Shown here: one piece after another, positions 1 to 7,555 of the stretch
Layout of the letters: each line of letters starts with the position of its first letter
Position numbering within the stretch: the first letter of the stretch is position 1
Assembly: GCA_965602945.1 (NCBI GenBank)
Contig: CBFDBC010000010.1
Coordinates: forward strand, 1-34,401
Length of the DNA stretch: 34,401 nucleotides
Origin: JAUXEH01 sp965602945
Lineage (GTDB): Bacteria > Acidobacteriota > Aminicenantia > Aminicenantales > Aminicenantaceae
Reading direction: 5' to 3'
The notes under the pieces: model-generated
Told to the model about the DNA's origin: nothing
The model's database searches: none
The model's input: only the letters and a program-made list of their open reading frames with translations
Translations under genes and position numbers: made by a program

Positions 1-478
1 TGATGACCGAAGGCGCCATCGACAGCACGACCCAAGGGTCACGCGCCGTGGGCAGAGACTGCAGCACCTCCTGAGTGACGTTCTGGCCGACTGAGGTCTT
101 CTTGGTGTCGACCACAGGCGTTACTGCCGTGACCGTGACCTCTTCCTCAAGCGCTCCCATTTCCATGGTGATGTTGATCTCGACGTTCGAGCCCACCACC
201 ACGATCACACTCTCCCGGATCTCTGTCTTGAATCCTTCCAGCTCAGCCTTGATGTTATAGTCTGAAGCGGAAGGCAGCGACAGGAAACGGAACATGCCCT
301 CAGCCGAGGTGATCGAAGTCAAAGGCGCTGTCAGTGAACCTGTCAGCGTGACCGTGACACCAGGAAGAGGATTCCCGTCGGGATCGGCGATCTTACCAAA
401 TACATTTCCCGTTCTCACCTGTGCCGAAAGTGATGTCGCCAGAACCAGCACAAATAAGATTGTTATGATCTTACGCAA
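1..478 (-). CDS. TonB-dependent receptor with carboxypeptidase-regulatory-like N-terminal domain (5' part only)
   Basis: Only the first 159 codons lie in the window; the gene runs off the left edge. I chose the TTG at 478 because GGGAGG (485-490) lies six bases upstream and the reading begins with a classic signal peptide (MRKIITILFVLVLATSLSA, cleavage near residue 19). Residues about 24-105 read as a CarboxypepD_reg-like beta-sandwich (GNVFGKIADPDGNPLPGVTV, then a GMFRF...LPSA segment). Residues from about 110 (EEEVTVTAVTPVVDTKKTSV) resemble the start of a TonB plug domain. Such proteins form outer-membrane barrels that import large substrates with energy from TonB; the substrate cannot be told from this fragment. 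The nearest ATG (490-492) is in another frame. The barrel itself is not visible, so the family call rests on the N-terminus alone. Confidence 0.8.
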   Translation of the reverse strand, partial: MRKIITILFVLVLATSLSAQVRTGNVFGKIADPDGNPLPGVTVTLTGSLTAPLTSITSAEGMFRFLSLPSASDYNIKAELEGFKTEIRESVIVVVGSNVEINITMEMGALEEEVTVTAVTPVVDTKKTSVGQNVTQEVLQSLPTARDPWVVLSMAPSVI

Positions 479-532
479 TTTTTACCTCCCATTTACCCCG
501 TCTAATAGCAGGGCAAATGTACCCATAGCCCA

Positions 533-550
533 GGAGTGAAGGATCACTCC
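533..550 (-). other. Hairpin in the leader of the TonB receptor mRNA
   Basis: Perfect 7-bp arms GGAGTGA and TCACTCC enclose a 4-base loop. There is no T-tract after it, so it does not look like a terminator. It lies between the AAGGAGG at 595-603 and the ribosome binding site at 485-490. Confidence 0.4.
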
Positions 551-638
551 CAACGATAGCCTTAAATATGTTGCGTCCAGCTCTGTTGTTCGCACCTCCT
601 TGAAAATGTGGCTTTTTTTTCATTTCACATATTGTATA

Positions 639-655
639 AGCAAGTTCCATGCCAA
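639..655 (-). promoter_or_regulatory. Sigma-54 type -24/-12 promoter of the TonB receptor gene
   Basis: The minus strand reads TTGGCATGGAACTTGCT. The GG at 652-653 and the GC at 640-641 are separated by exactly 10 bases, the invariant spacing of sigma-54 promoters (consensus TGGCAC-N5-TTGCW). Transcription would start near 628, giving a leader of about 150 bases. I do not see the activator gene; the Fis-type protein at 8008-8235 lacks the AAA+ domain needed to activate sigma-54. Confidence 0.6.
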
Positions 656-756
656 ATCAGCGCGCACCTTATTTATTTATAATCTGCAACTTACCAACAC
701 ACCACTTTTGTCGTTTTTACCATCGGCTCCAATTTTTTGGATTCCCTCCAAATTAT

Positions 757-765
757 TGGAATAAT
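757..765 (+). promoter_or_regulatory. Possible extended -10 element for the CLC gene
   Basis: TGG followed by AATAAT (760-765) matches an extended -10, with TTGGAT (737-742) 17 bases upstream as a poor -35. Predicted start near 772 gives a leader of about 130 bases. The match is modest. Confidence 0.3.
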
Positions 766-901
766 CCCTCATTCTGAATCGGTACAGCTCTTTGCCGACA
801 GGTCATGGGATGCCAGCGCGGCGGTTGCAATTATTGAGCATAGGCTCTATGATGAGCCTCTTAATATCTAACCCAGGTTCAAAGGACAAACCGGACGGCC
901 C

Positions 902-2911
902 ATGATCTTCAAAGACAACGAATTCAGCCAGCACATCAGGCTCGTGCTGCTGGCCGTGGTCATCGGATTCGGGGCCGGGCTCGCGTCCATCGCTTTCAAG
1001 GCGATGATCCACTTTTTCCAGGGAGGGTTCTGGAGGGCCGGCTCGATCCTGGAGGCGGCCGCCTCCCAGCCCTGGTACTGGACCGTCCTGATCCCGGCAC
1101 TGGGAGGCCTGATCATCGCCCCCCTCATCTACTACGGGGCACGGGAGGCCAAGGGGCACGGGGTCCCCGAGATCATGGAGGCGCTCATCCTGCGCAACGG
1201 GCGCATGCCCGCCAGGGTGGTGGCGATCAAGGCCCTGGCCTCCTCGATCTGCATCGGCTCCGGAGGCTCGGTCGGCCGCGAAGGCCCCATCGTCCAGATC
1301 AGCTCCGCCCTGGCTTCCACCCTGTCGCGGTGGTTCCGTGTCAAAGAAAAGGGGATGCGCACCCTGGTGGCGGCCGGGGCCGCGGCCGGCATCGGGGCCA
1401 CCTTCAACGCACCCATCGCGGGAGCGCTCTTCGCCGTTGAGATCCTGCTGGGTGAGTTCGGTATCTATTCCTTCAGCCCCATCATCGTGGCCTCGGTCAT
1501 CGGCACGCTGACCAACCGCCTCATCACGGGGGAAGACTTCGCCGCCTTCGAGGTCCCCAAGTACACGCTGATCAGCGTGTGGGAGATCGGCCCCTACATC
1601 CTGTTGGGGCTCGTGAGCGGGCTGGTGGCCATCCTGTTCATCAAGACCCTGTATTTTTTCGAGGACCGTTTCGATCGGATGCGCCTGCACGCCCTGGCCA
1701 GACCCGTGCTGGGAGGGCTGCTGGTGGGGGCGGTGGGGCTCAAGTTCCCCCAGGTCTTCGGCGTGAGCTACGAGTCCATCGATGCCTGCCTCCAGAACAA
1801 CGTGGGCCTGTGGCTGGCTCTGACCCTGATTTTCGTGAAGATCTTCTCCACATCGACGACCCTGGGTTCCGGAGGATCGGGAGGTATCTTCGCCCCCTCG
1901 CTGTTCCTGGGGGCCATGACCGGTAGTTTCGTCGGTTCCGTCTTCCACAGCGCCTTTCCCGCCTCCATGTCCAAGCCCGGTGCCTTTTCCCTGGTGGGGA
2001 TGGGGGCGGTGGTGGCGGCCGCGACCCACGCCCCCATCACCGCCATCATCATCATCTTCGAGCTCACCAACGACTACAAGATCATCCTGCCCCTGATGCT
2101 GTCCTGCATCATCGCGTCTTTCCTGACCGTGGGCCTCCACAAGGATTCCATCTACACAATGAAGCTCACGCGCAGGGGGCTGCGTTTCCAGGAGGGCCGC
2201 GACATCAACATCCTGCGGTCGATGCACGTCCGGGACTTTGTCACGCAGGATTTCCAGGCCTTCACGAACACCGAGCATGTGGGCCGGATCATCAACCAGG
2301 CCCTAGGCGGCAAGCACCATTCCTTCCAGATCGTGGATGCCGAAAACCGCTACGTGGGGTGTTTTTCCCTGAATCAGCTCAAGAACCTCATGCTGGAAAA
2401 AGAGATCCTGGACGCGTTTGTCATCGCCCAGGACCTGGCCGTCACCGAAATCCGGATCGACATCCATGCCAACCTGGAAGAGGCCATGACGATCTTCGGC
2501 TCCACGGACGTGGGAGAGATCGCAGTTATAGAGGAAAAGCTCCTGGCAGGCGTCATCAAGCGGAAAGACGTGATCGAGGCCTACAACCATGAGATCATGA
2601 AGAGGGAGGCCGCCTCCGGCCTGATCCGCAAGCTCAAGTTCACCGAACAGACTCAGGCGTGTGAGATCGGGGGAGGCTATAAGATCATGGAGATCGAGGC
2701 ACCGAGGGCCTTCTGGGACCTGACCCTGAAAGAGCTCAACCTCAAAGCCCGGTACCGCATCGACGTGCTGTTGATCAAACGCAAATATCCCCCCCGCACC
2801 ATCACCATCCCAGGGGCCGACGAGGTGATCAAGAGGGGCGACCAGCTCGTCCTGGCGGGCCTTGAGGAGTCCCTGACCAGCATCACCGCCGATCAGAACG
2901 GCTCACCTTGA
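902..2911 (+). CDS. CLC-family chloride channel/transporter with CBS and TrkA-C-like cytoplasmic domains
   Basis: A 669-residue membrane protein moving chloride or similar anions across the inner membrane. Signature segments are GHGVPEI (85-91), GREGP (125-129, holding the gating glutamate E127), NAPIAG (169-174) and GSGGSGGIFAPSLF (322-335). Y418 matches the anion-coordinating tyrosine of E. coli ClcA. The serine of GSGIP is replaced by His86, as in many CBS-bearing prokaryotic members. The internal proton glutamate (E203 of ClcA) aligns with I181, which may favour channel-like or uncoupled transport. Residues about 440-565 look like paired CBS domains. Residues 590-660 look like an RCK/TrkA C-terminal domain, so ligand gating is likely. 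The ATG at 902 is the only start after an in-frame stop at 869; the ribosome site (AAAGGA, 881-886) is weak. The stop overlaps the promoter of the next gene. Confidence 0.93.
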   Translation: MIFKDNEFSQHIRLVLLAVVIGFGAGLASIAFKAMIHFFQGGFWRAGSILEAAASQPWYWTVLIPALGGLIIAPLIYYGAREAKGHGVPEIMEALILRNGRMPARVVAIKALASSICIGSGGSVGREGPIVQISSALASTLSRWFRVKEKGMRTLVAAGAAAGIGATFNAPIAGALFAVEILLGEFGIYSFSPIIVASVIGTLTNRLITGEDFAAFEVPKYTLISVWEIGPYILLGLVSGLVAILFIKTLYFFEDRFDRMRLHALARPVLGGLLVGAVGLKFPQVFGVSYESIDACLQNNVGLWLALTLIFVKIFSTSTTLGSGGSGGIFAPSLFLGAMTGSFVGSVFHSAFPASMSKPGAFSLVGMGAVVAAATHAPITAIIIIFELTNDYKIILPLMLSCIIASFLTVGLHKDSIYTMKLTRRGLRFQEGRDINILRSMHVRDFVTQDFQAFTNTEHVGRIINQALGGKHHSFQIVDAENRYVGCFSLNQLKNLMLEKEILDAFVIAQDLAVTEIRIDIHANLEEAMTIFGSTDVGEIAVIEEKLLAGVIKRKDVIEAYNHEIMKREAASGLIRKLKFTEQTQACEIGGGYKIMEIEAPRAFWDLTLKELNLKARYRIDVLLIKRKYPPRTITIPGADEVIKRGDQLVLAGLEESLTSITADQNGSP

Positions 2912-2936
2912 CAACGCCCGGAGTCAAACCTATATT
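2908..2936 (+). promoter_or_regulatory. Sigma-70 type promoter of the bifunctional nuclease gene, overlapping the CLC stop codon
   Basis: TTGACA (2908-2913), a 17-base spacer and TATATT (2931-2936) make a near-consensus promoter. The CLC stop TGA (2909-2911) lies inside the -35 box. Start predicted near 2942-2944. Confidence 0.75.
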
Positions 2937-2943
2937 GAGATTT

Positions 2944-2974
2944 AACCTGACCCGCGAGGCGGATGGGTCAGGTT
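2944..2974 (+). other. Stem-loop at the predicted 5' end of the nuclease mRNA (or CLC terminator)
   Basis: Perfect 10-bp arms AACCTGACCC (2944-2953) and GGGTCAGGTT (2965-2974) with an 11-base loop. TTTT is present at 2973-2976, so it may act as a weak terminator for CLC transcripts. From the promoter at 2908-2936 it would form the first bases of the message, ending five bases before the ribosome binding site. Confidence 0.6.
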
Positions 2975-2988
2975 TTCCGGAGGGATTT

Positions 2989-3474
2989 ATGGAAATCGAG
3001 ATGAAGATCAAAGGCCTGGTGATCGACCCTATCTCCAAGATGCCTATCGTGGTGCTGGAAGACATCCAGAAAAAACGCATGCTCCCCATCTGGATCGGGG
3101 TTTTCGAGGCCAATGCCATTTCCCTCAAGATGGAAAACGTCCACACGCCGCGTCCGATGACGCACGACCTGATCATGAATTTTCTGACCGAATTCGGGGC
3201 CGTCCTGGAAAAGATCGTGGTCACCGATGTCAGGGACAACACCTTCTACGCCAACATCCACTGCCGCCGTCACAGCCAGACGTTCGTCATCGACGCCCGG
3301 CCCTCGGACGCCATCGCGCTATCCCTGCGCATGGAGGCGCCGGTATTTGTCGAGGAAGAGGTGGTGGAAAAAGCCCAGAGCCTCAAGTTCGATGAAAACC
3401 TGGAGGACTCTGAAAAACTCAAGAAATGGCTGGAGAACCTGGAACCGGAAGACTTCGGCAAGTACAAAATGTAG
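2989..3474 (+). CDS. Bifunctional nuclease family protein (DUF151/BFN)
   Basis: A 161-residue soluble protein of the BFN/DUF151 family, whose studied members have DNase and RNase activity. Typical segments are KIKGLVIDPISKMPIVVLED near the N-terminus, LPIWIGVFEANAISLKME (about 34-51), a central HDLIMNFLTEFGAVLEKIVV strand-helix, and FVIDARPSDAIALSLR (about 97-112), which is the family's best-conserved stretch. The ATG at 2989 has GGAGGG four to five bases upstream and gives the usual family length. An in-frame TTG at 2908 would add 27 unlikely residues and lies in the promoter. The gene has its own promoter and a 5' stem-loop. It ends exactly next to the stop codon of the convergent LPS permease gene. 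The physiological role of bacterial BFN proteins is not settled. Confidence 0.9.
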   Translation: MEIEMKIKGLVIDPISKMPIVVLEDIQKKRMLPIWIGVFEANAISLKMENVHTPRPMTHDLIMNFLTEFGAVLEKIVVTDVRDNTFYANIHCRRHSQTFVIDARPSDAIALSLRMEAPVFVEEEVVEKAQSLKFDENLEDSEKLKKWLENLEPEDFGKYKM

Positions 3475-5820
3475 TTATGTCCGCAGTGTGAACAACAGAT
3501 AGAGCCCCAGGAGACCGAAGATCAGGTTGGCACCCCAGGCCGCCAGGAGAGGGCTCAACAATCCCGCAGAGCCGAGACCCCGGAAGATGCTCACGGCCAC
3601 CCAGTAGACGACGACGATGACCATGCTCAGCCCGATCCCGACGAGGGCCCCCCTCCTTCCCATGGAAAAAGCGAAAGGGATGCCGATCAGGGCCATGATC
3701 AGGCTGACGAGGGGAAAAGACAGCTTGAAGTAGAGGGCCACTCGGAAATCGCCGGTATCGGAGCCCATCTCCTCGACGGTCCGGATGTAGTCGAGCAGGT
3801 TTCCGAAGTTCATCTGCTCCGGCTCCTTCCACTCGCTCAGGAAAAAGGAACGGTCTTCGGCCAGCTGCAGGTTCATCTGTTCCTGCCGCTGAAAATTCTG
3901 GGGGAATCCCTCCTCGAAATCGAGGGACCAGCTGTCGGCGAGGGAGAGCTCCCTGCCCCGCAGGTATCCCTTCTCCGCGAAGATGCGGCGGTTTATCCGC
4001 CAGGCACCGGGATCGACATCCAGGATGGTCAGCTGGCTGAAGGTGTCGGAGATGCCGTCGAAGTGGCCGTAGTGGAAGACCCGCGTCCTGTCCCTGCCCA
4101 CGATCCAGCGCCGGTCCACCCGGCTGGTGCTGCGGGGCGGGGCATCGATGATCCGGTTCCACACTTCCTCCGCCTGGCGGTTGGTGCCGGGCAGCACGTA
4201 CTCCTGAAGATAGAACGAGGCAAAACTCACGACGGCAGCCATCAGGACCACCGGGAGGGCCACCCGGTACAGGCTTATCCCGCAGGCCTTCATGGCCGTG
4301 ATCTCGTTGAATTTGGTCAGGATCCCCAGGCTCAACAGGGTGGCGATCAGGGCGCTCACGGGGAACACATAATACATGTCCTGGGGCAGCTTGAACCACA
4401 GGAACTCCAGGAAGATCGCGATGGACTTGCCGTGCCGGTAGACTTCGTCGATGTTCTCGAAAAAATCGATGATGATGAACATGGCCATCATGCTGCAGAA
4501 ACCCAGGGCGAAGATCGCCAGGTACTTGCGGATGATGTAGCGGTCCAGGATGGAGGGGAACCGCAGGCTGGGCCGGGGCAGACGCAGGGCGCGCCGGCGC
4601 GGTGCTTCAACGGCCGCGGGGGCCCGCCTGGACCACAGACGTCTCACCCACCGGAACAGGGCCCACTCCCTGTGTGCCGTGATGAAGAAGTAGAGCCCGC
4701 AGACAGCCAGCAGGATGTTGGGACCCCACATGCCCAGCCAGGGCGCCATGTGGCCTTCCCGTGCCAGGCTCTCGCCGCCGGTGATGAGTGCGTAGTAGAT
4801 GGTGATGATCACGATGCTGATCGTGAAGCCGCTGGTGCGGCCGCCCTTCCTGGTGGTGGCTGCCAGGGCGATCCCCAGGAGGGCAAAGACAAAACAGGCA
4901 AAGGGAAGCGAGAACTTCTTGTGGATCTCGATCCAGTGCCTCCTGAGGCTCCTCATCTGCCAGGGCACGGGAGAGCCCAGCCCTGCTTCGGGCAGGGCGT
5001 CCAGCTCAGCCTGGAGGCCGGCCGCATCCACCCACAGCTCCCGGATATCCTTTTCACGGACATTCTTGCTGGCGGAGATCGCGGCAAAGAAGCTCCCCAC
5101 ATCCAGCTCCACTTCCCGGTGTTCGAAGGTCGTGACCTGATACTCTTCCGGATTCTGAGGGTGATAGACGTGGACACGACCCTGGAAGAGCTCCAGGACC
5201 GCGCGCCGCTCTTCGCCGAATACGTTCATGCGCGCCCTGGCCGCGAACACCTCTGCCGGAAGCCGGCCCTCTTCGGAGAGATGGACAAAGACGTTATTCC
5301 AGGATTTATCGGGAGCCACCTCCTGGATGTAGAGGACCACACCCGGGATGTCCTCGTTGAACTCCCGGGGCGTTATGTCGAACTGGATGCGGGTCAAGAC
5401 CGAGCTTACAAAGGTCCTCACGAATGTATAGTTGGCGCGGGGAGCGCTGTACAGAAGCAGAAAGGACGTCACCAGCCATCCACAGAACGAAAATATCAGG
5501 ACCGGCCGCAGGAGCCGCCTGTTGCTGATTCCCAGCGTCTTGAAGGCGGTGATCTCCGAGTCGGACGACATGCGGCTAAGGCCGGCCAGGATGCCCATGA
5601 GGACGGACATGGGTACCGTGAAGGCCAAAACCGAGGGGAGGAGATAGACAAGGAGTGATAGGACGGTCTTGAGGGGGACTCCCCGGTCGATGAAATACTC
5701 GGAGAGCAGCAGGATCTGGTTCATCAACAGCACAAAGGTGTAGATCAGGAGCCCCAGCGCGAAAGGGGGAAAGAGCTCCTTGAGGACGTACCGGTCGAAC
5801 AGTTTGATCACTGTTCCCAT
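3475..5820 (-). CDS. Fused LptF-LptG lipopolysaccharide export permease
   Basis: A 781-residue protein made of two YjgP/YjgQ permease units in tandem. Unit 1 (about 1-390) starts LFDRYVLKELFPPF, has three N-terminal membrane helices, a periplasmic beta-jellyroll (about 135-305) and three C-terminal helices. A basic, alanine/arginine-rich linker (about 392-422) leads to unit 2 (about 423-781), which repeats the pattern (ILDRYIIRKYLAIF; three helices; periplasmic domain; three helices). Both units carry the coupling-helix type motif, SEITAFKTLGIS and NEITAMKACGIS. In E. coli LptF and LptG are separate and pair with the ATPase LptB to lift LPS from the inner membrane; here one chain supplies both halves. 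No lptB, lptC or lptA is in the window. The ATG at 5820 has no ribosome binding site and overlaps a -10-like TATAAA; the GTG at 5811 (VIKLFDRY) is an alternative start. It follows the groEL terminator. Confidence 0.93.
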   Translation of the reverse strand: MGTVIKLFDRYVLKELFPPFALGLLIYTFVLLMNQILLLSEYFIDRGVPLKTVLSLLVYLLPSVLAFTVPMSVLMGILAGLSRMSSDSEITAFKTLGISNRRLLRPVLIFSFCGWLVTSFLLLYSAPRANYTFVRTFVSSVLTRIQFDITPREFNEDIPGVVLYIQEVAPDKSWNNVFVHLSEEGRLPAEVFAARARMNVFGEERRAVLELFQGRVHVYHPQNPEEYQVTTFEHREVELDVGSFFAAISASKNVREKDIRELWVDAAGLQAELDALPEAGLGSPVPWQMRSLRRHWIEIHKKFSLPFACFVFALLGIALAATTRKGGRTSGFTISIVIITIYYALITGGESLAREGHMAPWLGMWGPNILLAVCGLYFFITAHREWALFRWVRRLWSRRAPAAVEAPRRRALRLPRPSLRFPSILDRYIIRKYLAIFALGFCSMMAMFIIIDFFENIDEVYRHGKSIAIFLEFLWFKLPQDMYYVFPVSALIATLLSLGILTKFNEITAMKACGISLYRVALPVVLMAAVVSFASFYLQEYVLPGTNRQAEEVWNRIIDAPPRSTSRVDRRWIVGRDRTRVFHYGHFDGISDTFSQLTILDVDPGAWRINRRIFAEKGYLRGRELSLADSWSLDFEEGFPQNFQRQEQMNLQLAEDRSFFLSEWKEPEQMNFGNLLDYIRTVEEMGSDTGDFRVALYFKLSFPLVSLIMALIGIPFAFSMGRRGALVGIGLSMVIVVVYWVAVSIFRGLGSAGLLSPLLAAWGANLIFGLLGLYLLFTLRT

Positions 5821-5828
5821 TTATAGCA
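5820..5828 (-). promoter_or_regulatory. Possible extended -10 overlapping the lptFG start
   Basis: The minus strand reads TGC-TATAAA, an extended -10 form, ending on the A of the ATG at 5820. Transcription would start near 5813, just before the in-frame GTG at 5811. No good -35 is visible because the T-tract of the groEL terminator lies there. Confidence 0.35.
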
Positions 5829-5840
5829 TAAAGCCTGAAC

Positions 5841-5871
5841 AAAAAAAAAGCCCCGGGCCGAAGCCCGGGGC
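5841..5871 (-). terminator. Rho-independent terminator of groES-groEL
   Basis: On the minus strand, 9-bp GC-rich arms GCCCCGGGC and GCCCGGGGC (5850-5871) close a TTCG tetraloop and are followed by nine T (5849-5841). This is a textbook intrinsic terminator, 27 bases after the groEL stop. Confidence 0.93.
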
Positions 5872-5898
5872 TTGAAATTCCTTCTTTGGAAAAGGAGC

Positions 5899-7518
5899 CT
5901 AGTACATTCCGCCTCCGGGAGGCATGGCCGGCATGTCCGGTTTGTCTTCCGGGAGCTCCGACACCAGCCCCTCTGTGGTCAGCATCAGGCCTGCGATGCT
6001 GGAGGCGTTCTGGAGCGCGGTGCGCACGACCTTGGTGGGATCGAGCACGCCGCCCTTGACGAGGTCTTCGTACTTCTCGGTAAGGGCGTTGAAGCCGAAA
6101 TCCTTTTCCTTCTTCTCCTTGACCTTCTCCACGATGATGGAGCCCTCTTGTCCGGCATTGTGGGCGATCTGGCGCAGCGGCTCTTCCACGGCACGCTTGA
6201 TGATGTTGACACCGATCTGCATGTCGCCTTCGAGCTTGAGCTCGGCCAGGGCCTTCTGGCTGCGCAGCAGGGCCACGCCGCCGCCGGGCACGATGCCTTC
6301 CTCGACCGCCGCCTTGGTGGCGTGCATGGCATCTTCCACGCGGGCCTTCTTCTCTTTCAGCTCGGTCTCGGTGGCGGCCCCCACTTTGATCAGGGCCACT
6401 CCGCCGACCAGCTTGGCCAGCCTTTCCTGGAGCTTCTCACGGTCGTAATCCGAGGAGGTATCCTCGATCTGGGTCCGAATCTGCTTGATGCGGGCCTTGA
6501 CTTCATCGCTGCTGCCTTTGCCCTCGACAATGGTGGTGTTGTCCTTGTCCACCACGATCTTCTTGGTCTCACCCAGCCAGTCCACGGTCACGTTCTCGAG
6601 CTTGACACCGATGTCCTCGGTGATCACGCGGCCGCCGGTCAGGACTGCGATGTCCTCCAGCATGGCCTTGCGCCGGTCACCGAAACCAGGCGCCTTGACC
6701 GCGACGCACTGGAAGGTGCCCTTGAGCTTGTTGACGACCAGGGTGGCGAGGGCCTCGCCTTCGACATCCTCGGCGATGACCATGAGGGGGCGGCCCATCT
6801 TGGCGATGTTCTCGAGCAGGGGCAGGAACTCGCGCAGGTTGCTGATCTTCTTCTCGTACAGCAGGATCACGGGATGCTCGAGCACCACCTCCATGCGGTC
6901 CGGATCGGTGATGAAGTAGGGGGAGAGGTATCCGCGATCGAACTGCATACCTTCCACGATCTCCATCGTGGTGTCCAGTCCCTTGGCCTCTTCCACGGTG
7001 ATGACTCCGTCCTTGCCGACCTTTTCCATGGCCTCGGCGATGATCATGCCGATGGACTCGTCGTTGTTGGAGGAGATGGCTCCGACCTGGGCGATCATCT
7101 CGCCGCTGACGTCACGGCTCAGATCTTTGAGCCCGTCCACGATCACGCCCACAGCTTTGTCGATGCCCTTCTTGATCAGGGTGGGGTTGGCTCCGGCCGT
7201 GACATACTTGAGGCCTTCGGCATAGATGATCTGGGCCAGGACCGTGGCGGTCGTGGTCCCGTCACCGGCCACATCGGAAGTCTTGGATGCGACTTCCTTG
7301 ACCAACTGGGCGCCGATGTTCTCGATGGGGTCTTCCAGGTCGATCTCCTTGGCCACCGTCACACCGTCTTTGGTGCTGGTGGGGGAGCCGAATTTCTTTT
7401 CCAGTACGACGTTCTTGCCCCGGGGGCCGAGGGTCTCTTTGACCACGTTGCTCAGCGCATTCACACCCCGCAGCAAAGCCTGTCTGGCTTCGTCGCCTAA
7501 GGTTATCTGTTTTGCCAT
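5899..7518 (-). CDS. groEL: Chaperonin GroEL (60 kDa, Cpn60)
   Basis: A 539-residue subunit of the double-ring cytosolic chaperonin that folds proteins inside an ATP-driven cage capped by GroES. The family hallmarks are all present: KETLGPRGKNVVLEKKFG near residue 27, the ATP-site segment GDGTTTATVLA near 86, the apical-domain stretch with GFGDRRKAMLEDIAVLTGG, the signature AAVEEGIVPGGGVALL near 398-413, and a short glycine/methionine-rich tail (PGGGMY) in place of long GGM repeats. The ribosome site AAGGAGAG precedes the ATG. It lies 37 bases after groES in one operon under CIRCE control and ends at a strong terminator. Confidence 0.99.
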   Translation of the reverse strand: MAKQITLGDEARQALLRGVNALSNVVKETLGPRGKNVVLEKKFGSPTSTKDGVTVAKEIDLEDPIENIGAQLVKEVASKTSDVAGDGTTTATVLAQIIYAEGLKYVTAGANPTLIKKGIDKAVGVIVDGLKDLSRDVSGEMIAQVGAISSNNDESIGMIIAEAMEKVGKDGVITVEEAKGLDTTMEIVEGMQFDRGYLSPYFITDPDRMEVVLEHPVILLYEKKISNLREFLPLLENIAKMGRPLMVIAEDVEGEALATLVVNKLKGTFQCVAVKAPGFGDRRKAMLEDIAVLTGGRVITEDIGVKLENVTVDWLGETKKIVVDKDNTTIVEGKGSSDEVKARIKQIRTQIEDTSSDYDREKLQERLAKLVGGVALIKVGAATETELKEKKARVEDAMHATKAAVEEGIVPGGGVALLRSQKALAELKLEGDMQIGVNIIKRAVEEPLRQIAHNAGQEGSIIVEKVKEKKEKDFGFNALTEKYEDLVKGGVLDPTKVVRTALQNASSIAGLMLTTEGLVSELPEDKPDMPAMPPGGGMY

Positions 7519-7555
7519 TTTTGATCTCTCCTTGATACAGTAATGTTTGTTTTGA

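Larger units (their letters stand above)
479..901. other. Divergent intergenic region between the TonB receptor and the CLC gene
   Basis: No convincing gene is present. On the minus strand it holds a sigma-54-type promoter (639-655) and a leader of about 150 bases with a strong ribosome-binding-like AAGGAGGTG (RC of 595-603) that has no start codon at the usual distance, and a hairpin at 533-550. On the plus strand a possible extended -10 (TGGAATAAT, 757-765) could serve the CLC gene. A small hairpin with arms AGGCTC and GAGCCT sits near 842-860. Confidence 0.6.

Noticed and set aside
485..600. A possible 37-codon leader peptide on the minus strand ending in the receptor's ribosome site
   Set aside because: Its GTG lies inside the AAGGAGGTG that would have to serve as its ribosome site, and no other start codon stands at a usable distance.
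803..2278. A 491-codon minus-strand frame opposite the CLC gene
   Set aside because: The product is dominated by Asp, Gly, His and Gln, as expected from the complement of a GC-rich membrane protein; no motif and no start signal.
4063..5658. A 531-codon plus-strand frame opposite lptFG
   Set aside because: Low-complexity shadow of a confidently assigned gene.
5872..7500. A 542-codon open frame on the plus strand opposite groEL
   Set aside because: It mirrors the groEL reading frame codon for codon, has a Gly/His/Leu/Asp-rich shadow-like product and no ribosome site. groEL is certain.
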